A DNA stretch of 64,000 nt from Rhodovulum sulfidophilum DSM 1374 (GTDB lineage Bacteria; Pseudomonadota; Alphaproteobacteria; Rhodobacterales; Rhodobacteraceae), in NCBI RefSeq assembly GCF_001633165.1, contig NZ_CP015418.1, positions 2,790,001 to 2,854,000 on the forward strand. The letters are read 5' to 3'. The notes under the pieces are model-generated. The model saw nothing but the letters and a program-made list of their open reading frames with translations. It made no database searches and had not been told where the DNA came from. The position numbers were made by a program, and so were the translations under genes. Shown here piece after piece: positions 28,124-36,463 of the stretch (within the stretch, counting starts at the first letter, position 1; each line of letters begins with the position of its first letter).

Positions 28124-29530
28124 ATGCGGAAAGCGTTAATCGGATCGAAACTGCGTCAGTTGCGGCGCGATCATGGTCAGACCCAGGCCGAAATGGCGCG
28201 GCAGCTGAATATCAGCCCGGCCTATGTCAACCTTCTGGAAAACAATCAGAGATCATTGTCGGTCAAGGTGCTGATGGCGCTGGCCGAGGCCTATGGCATC
28301 GAGATCCGCGAGCTGCTGAGCGACCGCAATGCCGGACGGCTGGCCGATCTGCGCGCGGCGGTCGCCGACCCGGCCTTCGGCCGCGACCGTCCCGACCTGC
28401 AGGAGCTGCGCGGCGCGGTCGATCACGCCCCCCGGCTCGTCGATCTGTTCCTGCAGCTCTATCGCAGCCACCGCACCGCCGTCGACCGGATCTCCCGGAT
28501 CGGCGGCAGTGGCACCGAGCCCGCGCTGCTGGTCACCTCGCCCGAAACCGCGGTGCATGATTTCTTCCGCGACAACCGCAACTATTTCGACGCGCTGGAA
28601 ACCGCGGCAGAGAATGTGCGCGGCCAGTTCGCGGGCGATGCCGATGACATATATGCCCAGCTCAAGCGCTACCTGCGGCAGAAGCTCGGCATCGAGGTCC
28701 GGCTCGCCCCCGCAGATGACATGCCCGACGCGCTGAGGGTGTTCGACCGGCAGGCGGGCGAGGTCCGGCTGTCGCAGGCGCTCGACCATGCCAACCGGGC
28801 GTTCCAGCTGGCCCATGTCCTGGCGCTGGCCGACATTCCCTATCTGCTCGACTCTATGATCGGCGAAGGCGGTATCGACGGCGATCTGGCCGCCGCCCGC
28901 TGCCGGGTCGAGCTGGCCAACTACTTCGCGGCAGCCCTGTTGATGCCCTATGCCCCCTTCCTCGCCCTGGCCGAAGCGACCGGCTATGATGTCGACCGGC
29001 TGGGGGCGGCCTTCGGCACCTCCTTCGAGCAGGTCAGCCACCGACTGACCGCGCTGCAGCGCGACGGCGCGCGCGGCGTGGGCTTCTTCCTGATCCGGGT
29101 CGACAAGGCCGGCAACGTCACCAAGCGGGTCAATGCCACCCCCTTCGCGCTGGCCGAAAAGGGCGGGTCCTGCCCGGTCTGGAACGTGCATAACGCCTTC
29201 GCGACGCCCGGGGTGATCCTGCCGCAGCTGGTCGAGATGCCCGATGGCAGCCAGTTCTTCACCCTCAGCCGCACCGTCAAGCGCCCGGTCTTCAGCCCGC
29301 ATCTGCAGGACAACCGGCTGGCGGTGGCGCTGGGCTGCGAACGCGGCGAGGCGCATCGGATCGGCTATGCCCAGGCGGTCAATCTGGACGCCGAGGGGCC
29401 GGTCGCGAAGATCGGGGTCAGTTGCCAGCTCTGTCCGCGCCAGGCCTGTTCGCAGCGCGCCCACCAGCCGCTGCACATGGACCTGCCGATGGATGCCGAC
29501 CGGCGCGGCAAGACCCGCTATGAGAGCTGA
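28124..29530 (+). CDS. XRE-family regulator of the ScfR (RamB/MccR-like) type
   Basis: A 468-aa cytoplasmic regulator. Residues 5-65 form a Cro/C1-type helix-turn-helix (KLRQLRRDHGQTQAEMARQL, SPAYVNLLENNQRSL). A middle IrrE/ImmA-like domain lies at about 180-280; its metallopeptidase HExxH is not retained. The C-terminal DUF2083 domain shows SCPVWNVHNAF and the cysteine cluster CQLCPRQACSQRA. Relatives regulate short-chain acyl-CoA pathways such as the methylcitrate cycle and glyoxylate bypass and may sense acyl-CoA. It is divergent from tctCBA and an acyl-CoA ligase, a fitting target. No clear ribosome site is seen. Its 3' end overlaps the convergent sugar transferase frame by 113 bp. Confidence 0.9.
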   Translation: MRKALIGSKLRQLRRDHGQTQAEMARQLNISPAYVNLLENNQRSLSVKVLMALAEAYGIEIRELLSDRNAGRLADLRAAVADPAFGRDRPDLQELRGAVDHAPRLVDLFLQLYRSHRTAVDRISRIGGSGTEPALLVTSPETAVHDFFRDNRNYFDALETAAENVRGQFAGDADDIYAQLKRYLRQKLGIEVRLAPADDMPDALRVFDRQAGEVRLSQALDHANRAFQLAHVLALADIPYLLDSMIGEGGIDGDLAAARCRVELANYFAAALLMPYAPFLALAEATGYDVDRLGAAFGTSFEQVSHRLTALQRDGARGVGFFLIRVDKAGNVTKRVNATPFALAEKGGSCPVWNVHNAFATPGVILPQLVEMPDGSQFFTLSRTVKRPVFSPHLQDNRLAVALGCERGEAHRIGYAQAVNLDAEGPVAKIGVSCQLCPRQACSQRAHQPLHMDLPMDADRRGKTRYES

Positions 29531-30152
29531 CTATCAGCGGCACCCTCCCGGACAGGAGTGCGAGGTCCGGCTGAGGCCTGCCCGACCGCCATCGGCGCAT
29601 CAGGGCCGCCGCGATCAGCCCCAGATCGACCCTGGGGCTGGCGATCCGGCCGTAGCGCAGATCGTCATGGACCCGGTCGCAGAAACGCCCGCCGTCCCGG
29701 GCATCGGCAAGCCCGGTCAACCCCGGCCGCATCGCCAGATAGCCGCTTTGCGCCAGACCGTAACGCGCCAGATCCGCGCGCGTGGCCGGGCGCGGGCCGA
29801 CAAGGCTCATCTCGCCCCGAAGCACCGACCAGAGCAGCGGCAGCCCGGACAGCCCGGCGCGCCGCACCCAAAGGGCGACCGGCCCCGCCAGCATCGCGCC
29901 GCGACGCTCAACGTGAAAGACGAGACAGCGGATGTGTCTGCCGCCACGCCCGATCCGCAGGCGGCGGGCGAAGCCCTGCCCGGTTTCCGCCCACAGAAGC
30001 AGCCAGATCGGCAGCATCAGCGGTGCCGTCAGCGCCAGAAGCAGCGCCGCGGCCAGCAGGTCGAGCGCCCGCTTGCCCTGATAGCCGCCCAGCCGGTCCG
30101 TCGGTATCGCCCCCGCCTTGGCGGCAGGCGCCTGCAACGCTGCGATACTCAT
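29418..30152 (-). CDS. Degenerate bacterial sugar transferase
   Basis: A 244-aa protein related to the polyisoprenyl-phosphate hexose-1-phosphate transferases that start exopolysaccharide synthesis. It keeps the membrane hairpin after KRALDLLAAALLL, the GEMSLVGPRPATR motif and MRPGLTGLADA. However the catalytic segment, normally SLDELPQ, reads GLSGLPL, so the Asp-Glu dyad is missing, and the upstream K-R-SM stretch is replaced by CLVFHVE. The last 65 or so residues are low-complexity and overlap the convergent regulator gene by 113 bp. The ribosome site GAGGAGG before the ATG is good. It may be a decaying gene or a non-catalytic homologue. Confidence 0.7.
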   Translation of the reverse strand: MSIAALQAPAAKAGAIPTDRLGGYQGKRALDLLAAALLLALTAPLMLPIWLLLWAETGQGFARRLRIGRGGRHIRCLVFHVERRGAMLAGPVALWVRRAGLSGLPLLWSVLRGEMSLVGPRPATRADLARYGLAQSGYLAMRPGLTGLADARDGGRFCDRVHDDLRYGRIASPRVDLGLIAAALMRRWRSGRPQPDLALLSGRVPLIVSSHSGSCRAGRHPSAGPCAAAGGRAANRPGADRAGN

Positions 30153-30280
30153 TCCGATCCTCCTCGGGACGCGGGTTGCGCCCGAACCGAGGATCAGGGG
30201 AAACAGGTAAGTCAGGGGTTAATGAAGCCCCAGTTTCTATGAATTATATTCATTCATTTACATAAACTTACGAATAATAT

Positions 30281-30521
30281 CTAAGGTATTGAATGAGATT
30301 GGGTGCCCGCGACCAGTTTGCCCTTCTCGGCATAAAACCGAAACAGAACGCCATGCCGGGTATCGGTACGTGGAAGCTCCTGATCGGGAAAGACGGTCAT
30401 CCGGCTCTCATCCCGGGTCTCGCGCTCCCGGCTGACCTCGCGACGCCGGACCCGCAGCCCGAAGAACAGAATCGCGCAGACGATGGTGCCTAGACCATAG
30501 ACGCGGGCCTTGGGATTGCAT
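30281..30521 (-). pseudogene. Small membrane-protein gene with possible frameshift after the start
   Basis: A minus-strand frame of 79 codons ending at the TAG at 30281-30283 has coding-like composition and reads as one hydrophobic helix (YGLGTIVCAILFFGLRV) followed by a charged cytoplasmic part (RRREVSRERETRDESR). It lacks an in-frame start. An ATG at 30519-30521 is one base out of frame, as if a single C had been inserted after it. Either the gene is inactivated or it uses an unseen start. No family was recognised. Confidence 0.35.
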
Positions 30522-30854
30522 CTGGCTGTTATGGATGCGGGTCAGGCAGGTGGCACAAGCCATGCTCGGTTTCATCACCACGCGCCCCTTCACAGCGATG
30601 CAGCCCCTGGCACCGATGTCGGTCAGGTCGCCAGCCAGAGAGATTATGGCAATGCAGCCTTAGGCGGTCGGATCGAGCCCGCCCTTGCAGTCTAGCACAC
30701 CCGCGAAACCATCTTCAGGCGAGCACCACTGTCGGCGGTGAGGCTCAGGCAGGACCGGCGGATGGCTCTGGCCATGGGCTTCAGCACCTGTCAGCGGGCG
30801 CGGAAACGGGCCGAAGCCCCGATCCCGCGCCCTGCTCATGGGCCCTGCGCCGCC
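30522..30854. other. Intergenic stretch with no supported gene
   Basis: About 330 bp between the small decayed gene and the 3' end of guaB. Short open frames exist on both strands but none has a ribosome site, recognised motif or convincing codon use. Together with the AT-rich patch at 30200-30300 it looks like a region of gene decay. Confidence 0.4.
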
Positions 30855-32345
<1,491 letters not shown>

Positions 32346-32488
32346 TCACGCAAGGGAAGAAAAGAAAAGGGCCAATCGGCCGGAAAGCTCTCGCGCCCCC
32401 GGCCTGCACGGCGCCGGTGGCGCCGCTGGTCCGGCCTTGGGCCGGGCCTTGCGGCCCCGTTCCGGGGACCGCAAGGCGCCTCCGGCGG

Positions 32489-32510
32489 GGGTATTTCGGC
32501 CAAGAAGAAG
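32489..32510 (-). repeat. Interspersed 22-bp intergenic repeat, copy 3
   Basis: On the minus strand it reads CTTCTTCTTGG then CCGAAATACCC, matching the copies at 2973 and 23244 except for a few bases. On the plus strand it is preceded by GCGCCTCCGGCGGGG. It lies between guaB and cowN, just after the cowN stop. Confidence 0.7.
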
Positions 32511-32536
32511 ACCGGGCTTTAGGGTGGGCGTCCGGG

Positions 32537-32815
32537 TCAGCAGCAGGTCTGTTCGAGATCGTAGAGCAGATCTTCGGCGGCGCTGTCGCCCAGTTCCTCG
32601 AAGAAGGCCGAGAGGCTGTTCACCTGGCTGCCCACGAAATGCAGGTTGTCATTGCCCATGCGGGCCTTCTCGGCGAGCTTCTGCTCGAAATAGCCGACCC
32701 AGCGGGACTGGCTTTCGGCCATATGCGCCGCCAGCATCGCCATCAGGCGGTCGGCCTTGCGGTCGCACTCGATCCCGCAGAAGCTCACGTAACGGTCGGG
32801 GGTCTGGTCGGTCAT
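32537..32815 (-). CDS. cowN: N2-fixation-sustaining protein CowN
   Basis: A 92-aa protein with the CowN family pattern: the opening DRYVSFCGIECD, a conserved histidine (MLAAHM), W.GYFEQKL, a central segment around SQVNSLSAFFEELGD and a terminal LEQTCC. CowN lets diazotrophs fix nitrogen when CO is present by protecting Mo-nitrogenase. A second ATG two codons upstream (32821) is possible; the ATG at 32815 has AGGAG at the better spacing. Immediately upstream lies a CooA-like CO sensor gene with a CooA-type operator, so expression is expected to be induced by CO. No nitrogenase genes are in the window. Confidence 0.9.
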   Translation of the reverse strand: MTDQTPDRYVSFCGIECDRKADRLMAMLAAHMAESQSRWVGYFEQKLAEKARMGNDNLHFVGSQVNSLSAFFEELGDSAAEDLLYDLEQTCC

Positions 32816-32862
32816 GGCCATGCGCTCCTCTTCCGGCCCGGAGGTCGCCCGGGGACCGGGTG

Positions 32863-32905
32863 CTGATAGGCGATGGCGGCGAGCGGTTCTGTCAGCCGGC
32901 CGACA
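32863..32905 (-). promoter_or_regulatory. CooA-type operator and promoter for cowN
   Basis: On the plus strand 32890-32905 reads TGTCA-GCCGGC-CGACA, exactly the TGTCR-N6-YGACA dyad bound by CooA. It covers the stop codon of the CooA-like gene. Towards cowN a TATCAG -10-like hexamer lies at 32863-32868. That would place transcription start near 32856, about 41 bp from the dyad centre, the spacing of CRP class II activation and of known CooA promoters. The match is seen in the sequence; activity is inferred. Confidence 0.7.
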
Positions 32906-33545
32906 GGTCGACCATGGCCTCGAGCCGGGCGATGTCGAGAAGCCTCAGATGGCGGCGGTCCGGGCGGGCCAGCACGCCCTCGCGGATCAGCCGGTTGATC
33001 AGGGTCGAGAGCGTCTGCCGCGAGGTGCCGAGCGCCGCGGCGAGGGATTCGGTGCTGTCGATCTGCCGGATCAGATCGCTATTTTGCAGGGCGCGTTCGT
33101 TCAGCAGGAACCGCGCGAAGCGCGACTCGACCGGCCGGAAGGCGAGATCCTCGATCAGGTTCAGCGCGCCGTGCAGAAGCTGGCCCACCTCGCGAAAGGC
33201 GGCGAGGCCAAGCGCGGGCTGGCGGGTCAGCAGCGCCAGCATCTCGCCGACCGGCCAGGAGATCACGGTGCAGGGGCTGACCGCCTCGACCCAGGCCCGG
33301 GTATGGGTGACATAGGCGCCGCCCGGGCGCAGGTAGCCGATGGTCAGCGCGCGCGCCGCGCCGTTCAGGCAGATCCGGGCAAGCCCCTCGTCCAGAACGA
33401 AAAGCCGGTCGGGGCCCTTTCCATCGCCGTATCCGTCCACGTCGCCGGGCCGCGCGATGGCCGCGCCCGGCTCGAACCGGCGGCGGAGCCCGCCGGGCAG
33501 CTCGCCGATCCAGGCGGAATGGGGACATGTGGCGACATCCTGCAT
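32892..33545 (-). CDS. CooA-like CRP/FNR-family CO sensor
   Basis: A 217-aa CRP/FNR-type regulator. The N-terminal beta-roll domain (1-120) includes LTIGYLRPGGAYVTHTRAWV, which aligns with the CooA haem loop: His81 matches the ferrous haem ligand His77 of Rhodospirillum CooA, while Val79 replaces its redox ligand Cys75. The C-helix keeps a glycine (EVGQLL) where CooA has Gly117, and the hinge reads NLIEDLAFRPVESR. The C-terminal helix-turn-helix is GTSRQTLSTLINRLI, close to CooA. It precedes cowN by 70 bp with a CooA-type operator between them. A CO-sensing haem activator is the best inference; the symbol is withheld pending proof. Confidence 0.82.
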   Translation of the reverse strand: MQDVATCPHSAWIGELPGGLRRRFEPGAAIARPGDVDGYGDGKGPDRLFVLDEGLARICLNGAARALTIGYLRPGGAYVTHTRAWVEAVSPCTVISWPVGEMLALLTRQPALGLAAFREVGQLLHGALNLIEDLAFRPVESRFARFLLNERALQNSDLIRQIDSTESLAAALGTSRQTLSTLINRLIREGVLARPDRRHLRLLDIARLEAMVDLSAG

Positions 33546-33588
33546 GGTCAGATCCTAGCGCGCCTCGGCGGCCCAAGGCCAGAGCCGC

Positions 33589-34566
33589 TCAGGCGCACGC
33601 GGCATTGGTCTGCGCCGCGAGCCGGCCTTTTGCCCAAAGCTGCATCACGAAAACGAGGATCGGCGGAATTGCCAGCGTCGCCGCGACCAGCGCGATGCCG
33701 CCCGCGATGCGGAAGGCCTCGCCCGGGGCCTGACCCTCGAGCGCCGCGGCCAGCGCCAGCATCAGGCTTGCGAAGGCCGCCATCGGAAAGCTCAGCGCGC
33801 CCCAGAGCGGCGAGACCCCCGCCGCCAGCAGCCAGCGCGCCGATACCAGCAGAGCCGCCAGCAGCGCCACCGCGACCGCCGCCGCAGCCAGCGCAAGCGG
33901 CATCAGGCCCAGCGATGCGGCCACGCTGCCGATCAGGCAGGCCGGGGCCAGATGGATCGCCAGCAGCGGGCGCAGCGGCGCGGGCAGCCTCTGGCGCAGC
34001 ATCTGTACGAGGCTCGCCGCCCAGATCGCCAGCGCGACGCCGGTCGTTGCGTAAAGCAGGACGGTGGCCAGCCCCGTATGGCCAAGCGGCACGGCGGAAA
34101 GACAGGCGAGGATGAAGCCCACGAAATGCAGGTGCCAGACCGGCGTGACCCGGCGTTGTTCGGCCGGGCCGGTGGCGAAAAGCCATAGCAGCAGCCCCAC
34201 CAGCCCGGCCTGCAGCAAAAGCCCCGCCCAGAGCAGGATCTCGGCCAGCGCCGGGATCAGCGGTACCAGCGCCGCCGACAGCAGATATACCGACAGCACC
34301 GCCGCCGAGAGCCCGGCCCGGCCCGGCAGGACCCGCAGATCCTCGGCCACGACCTTCGGGCGACGCCAGAGCTTCAGCCCGTAAGCCACTATGATAAAAA
34401 TAAAAAGCATGGTGATTGCACCAAGGATCAGATCGCCCGCGGCCGAGGGCATCCCGAAGGGGTCTGCCGCCCGCCGCCAGGCAAGCCCGAGCCCCAAGGC
34501 GCCCAGGACCGGGGGGAAGATGGCGGGCGGGGTCTGGCTGCCGAAACGCGGGCGCGGGGCGAACAT
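33589..34566 (-). CDS. TehA/SLAC1-type anion channel family protein
   Basis: A 325-aa membrane protein with about ten hydrophobic helices and the family opening PPAIFPPVLGALGLGLAWR. TehA/SLAC1 proteins are anion channels or carriers for malate, tellurite or nitrate-like ions. The ATG at 34566 has AAGGAGA ten bases upstream and leaves the conserved motif near the N-terminus; a start 13 codons upstream is less likely. It ends 43 bp before the CooA-like gene, so it may share a transcript with it. The ion carried cannot be deduced. Confidence 0.82.
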   Translation of the reverse strand: MFAPRPRFGSQTPPAIFPPVLGALGLGLAWRRAADPFGMPSAAGDLILGAITMLFIFIIVAYGLKLWRRPKVVAEDLRVLPGRAGLSAAVLSVYLLSAALVPLIPALAEILLWAGLLLQAGLVGLLLWLFATGPAEQRRVTPVWHLHFVGFILACLSAVPLGHTGLATVLLYATTGVALAIWAASLVQMLRQRLPAPLRPLLAIHLAPACLIGSVAASLGLMPLALAAAAVAVALLAALLVSARWLLAAGVSPLWGALSFPMAAFASLMLALAAALEGQAPGEAFRIAGGIALVAATLAIPPILVFVMQLWAKGRLAAQTNAACA

Positions 34567-34712
34567 CGGACCGTCTCTCCTTGTTGTGCGGCTCCGATGT
34601 GCCATGGCGGGCCGCTCCGGGCAAGCGCATCGCCCGGGCGCCAGTTTTTGCTTTACCGATGCGCGCGGCCGGTTACTCTCGATCGGACAGGGAGATCAGG
34701 GAGGATCCACCG

Positions 34713-35717
34713 ATGAAAGCTGCGATCGGCGCCATGACGCTGGGCGCTTTCGGCTGCTGTCTGGCGGGCGAGGCGCTGGCCGAGACCTGGAATGTCTCGC
34801 TCTGGGGCAAGCGGCGCGCATTCACCGAGAATGTCGAGAAGCTGGCCGAGCTGGTCAGCGAGAAGACCGGCGGTGAATTCACGCTGTCGCTGTCTTATGG
34901 CGGGCTGTCGAAAAGCACCGAAAACCTCGACGGCATCGAGATCGGCGCCTTCGAGATGGCGCAGATCTGCGCCGGCTATCACCGCGACAAGAACCCGACG
35001 CTGACCGTGCTGGAGCTGCCCTTCCTCGGCGTCGACAGCCTGGAACAGGAACGCGACCTGTCGATGGCGCTGTACCGGCATCCGGCGGTCGAGGCCGATC
35101 TGGCGCGCTGGAACGCGACCCTGCTGATGCCGACACCGATGCCGCAATACAATTTCGTGGGCGTCGGCGCGCCGCCCCGGAGCCTTGCCGATTTCAAGGG
35201 CATGACCGTGCGCGCAACCGGCGGTATCGGCGAGGCGATGGAGATCGTCGGCGCGGTGCCGACCTCGATGGGTGCGACCGAGGTGCGCCAGGCGCTTGAT
35301 TCCGGCGTGGTCAAGGCGGTCTCCTTCGCGCCGCATGCGCATATGTCCTTCGGCACCATCGACACCGGCAGCTGGTGGACGACGAACCTCAACCCCGGCA
35401 CGGTCAACTGCCCGGTCGTGGTCAACAGCGACGCGCTGGCAGCGCTGTCCGAGGACCATCGCGCGGCCCTTCTGGGCTCGGTCGACGAGGCGCTGGCGCA
35501 TTACATCGATTATTACAACAGCGAGACGATGTCGCGCTGGGGCCCGGCGCTTGACGAGCGCGGGATCGAGCGGATCACCTTCGCGCCCGAGGCGATGGCC
35601 GAGTTCCGCGAGGCGGCGGCAGGCCCGGTGGCCACGGCCTGGATCGAGGAGATGAGCGCACGCGGCCTGCCCGCGCAGGAGCTTTACGACAGCGTGACCG
35701 GGCAGATCGGACAGTAG
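34713..35717 (+). CDS. TRAP transporter substrate-binding protein, DctP type
   Basis: A 334-aa periplasmic binding protein with a cleavable signal peptide (residues 1-22, ending ALA). The carboxylate-anchoring arginine lies in MTVRATGGIGEAM near residue 165, followed by PTSMGATEVRQALDSGVVKAV, both typical of DctP proteins. GGAGG precedes the chosen ATG; upstream in-frame starts lack a signal sequence. It is followed by a stem-loop and then DctQ and DctM genes. The substrate is a small carboxylic acid of unknown type. Confidence 0.92.
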   Translation: MKAAIGAMTLGAFGCCLAGEALAETWNVSLWGKRRAFTENVEKLAELVSEKTGGEFTLSLSYGGLSKSTENLDGIEIGAFEMAQICAGYHRDKNPTLTVLELPFLGVDSLEQERDLSMALYRHPAVEADLARWNATLLMPTPMPQYNFVGVGAPPRSLADFKGMTVRATGGIGEAMEIVGAVPTSMGATEVRQALDSGVVKAVSFAPHAHMSFGTIDTGSWWTTNLNPGTVNCPVVVNSDALAALSEDHRAALLGSVDEALAHYIDYYNSETMSRWGPALDERGIERITFAPEAMAEFREAAAGPVATAWIEEMSARGLPAQELYDSVTGQIGQ

Positions 35718-35730
35718 TCCCCCGCCCGGC

Positions 35731-35759
35731 CCCGAAACTGATCCGGAAACAGGTTCGGG
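35731..35759 (+). other. Intercistronic stem-loop after the TRAP binding-protein gene
   Basis: CCCGAAACTG (35731-35740) pairs with CAGGTTCGGG (35750-35759), ten positions with one mismatch and a 9-nt loop, 13 bp after the stop. No T tract follows, so message stabilisation or partial termination before dctQ is likely. Confidence 0.5.
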
Positions 35760-35821
35760 ACGGGCGCCCCCGGCCCGGCCCAAGCCACAGCCCGCCCTGA
35801 GAACCTGCGAGGATACCGCCC

Positions 35822-36454
35822 ATGGCCATCCATGCCCCGGTGCTGGAGGATGACAGCCCGCTCTCGCGGCTCGATCGCGGGCTTTACCGGCTTGAACGCC
35901 AGCTTGCGCTGGTCGCCGGGCTCACCGTCTTCGTCTTGATGCTGCTGGCGGTGATTTCGGTCGGCGGGCGACATTTCTTCAACCAGCCGCTGCCCGGCTC
36001 TGTCGACTGGATCCAGCAGGGCATGCCGCTGATCGCCTTTCTGGGTATCGCCTATACCCAGAGGGATGGCGGCCATATCCGGATGGATATCCTTGTCTCG
36101 CGGCTGTCGGGCCGGGCCCTGTGGGCGGCCGAGACGGTGACGACGCTGGCGATGCTGGTTGTCATGGCGCTGCTGGTCTGGGGCAGTTTCGCGCATTTCC
36201 AGCGCAGCTTCGACTGGGGCGCGCCGCTCTTCAGCCGGGACAGCTCGATCGACATCAACCTGCCGCTCTGGCCCGCCAAGCTGCTGGCGCCGGTCGCCTT
36301 CTCGGTCCTGTGCCTGCGGCTTGCGCTTCAGCTCTGGGGCTATGGCCGGGCCTTCCTGCTGGGGCTGAGCGCCCCGGTGGCGGTGCCGCTGGTGGTGTCG
36401 GTGGCCGATCAGGCGGCGTCCGAGGCGACCCATGTCTCGGGCGCGGACGACTAG
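35822..36454 (+). CDS. TRAP transporter small permease, DctQ type
   Basis: A 210-aa membrane protein with four predicted helices (about residues 30-55, 65-85, 105-130 and 150-175). The DctQ hallmark is visible as VGGRHFFNQPLPGSVDWIQQGMP followed by GIAYTQRDGGHIRMDI. It pairs with DctM to form the transporter membrane unit. GAGGA precedes the ATG. It lies 104 bp after the binding-protein gene and 9 bp before dctM. Confidence 0.92.
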   Translation: MAIHAPVLEDDSPLSRLDRGLYRLERQLALVAGLTVFVLMLLAVISVGGRHFFNQPLPGSVDWIQQGMPLIAFLGIAYTQRDGGHIRMDILVSRLSGRALWAAETVTTLAMLVVMALLVWGSFAHFQRSFDWGAPLFSRDSSIDINLPLWPAKLLAPVAFSVLCLRLALQLWGYGRAFLLGLSAPVAVPLVVSVADQAASEATHVSGADD

Positions 36455-36463
36455 GAGGCTGCC

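Noticed and set aside
28124..29530. Toxin-antitoxin or ImmA-type protease regulator
   Set aside because: No HExxH metallopeptidase motif is present, and the DUF2083 C-terminus with its Cys cluster points to the acyl-CoA regulator group.
30522..30854. Transposase remnant in the empty region before guaB
   Set aside because: No transposase motif, terminal inverted repeats or target duplication could be found.
33589..34566. Tellurite resistance gene tehA
   Set aside because: Family membership is supported, but TehA/SLAC1 proteins carry various anions and no tehB is adjacent.
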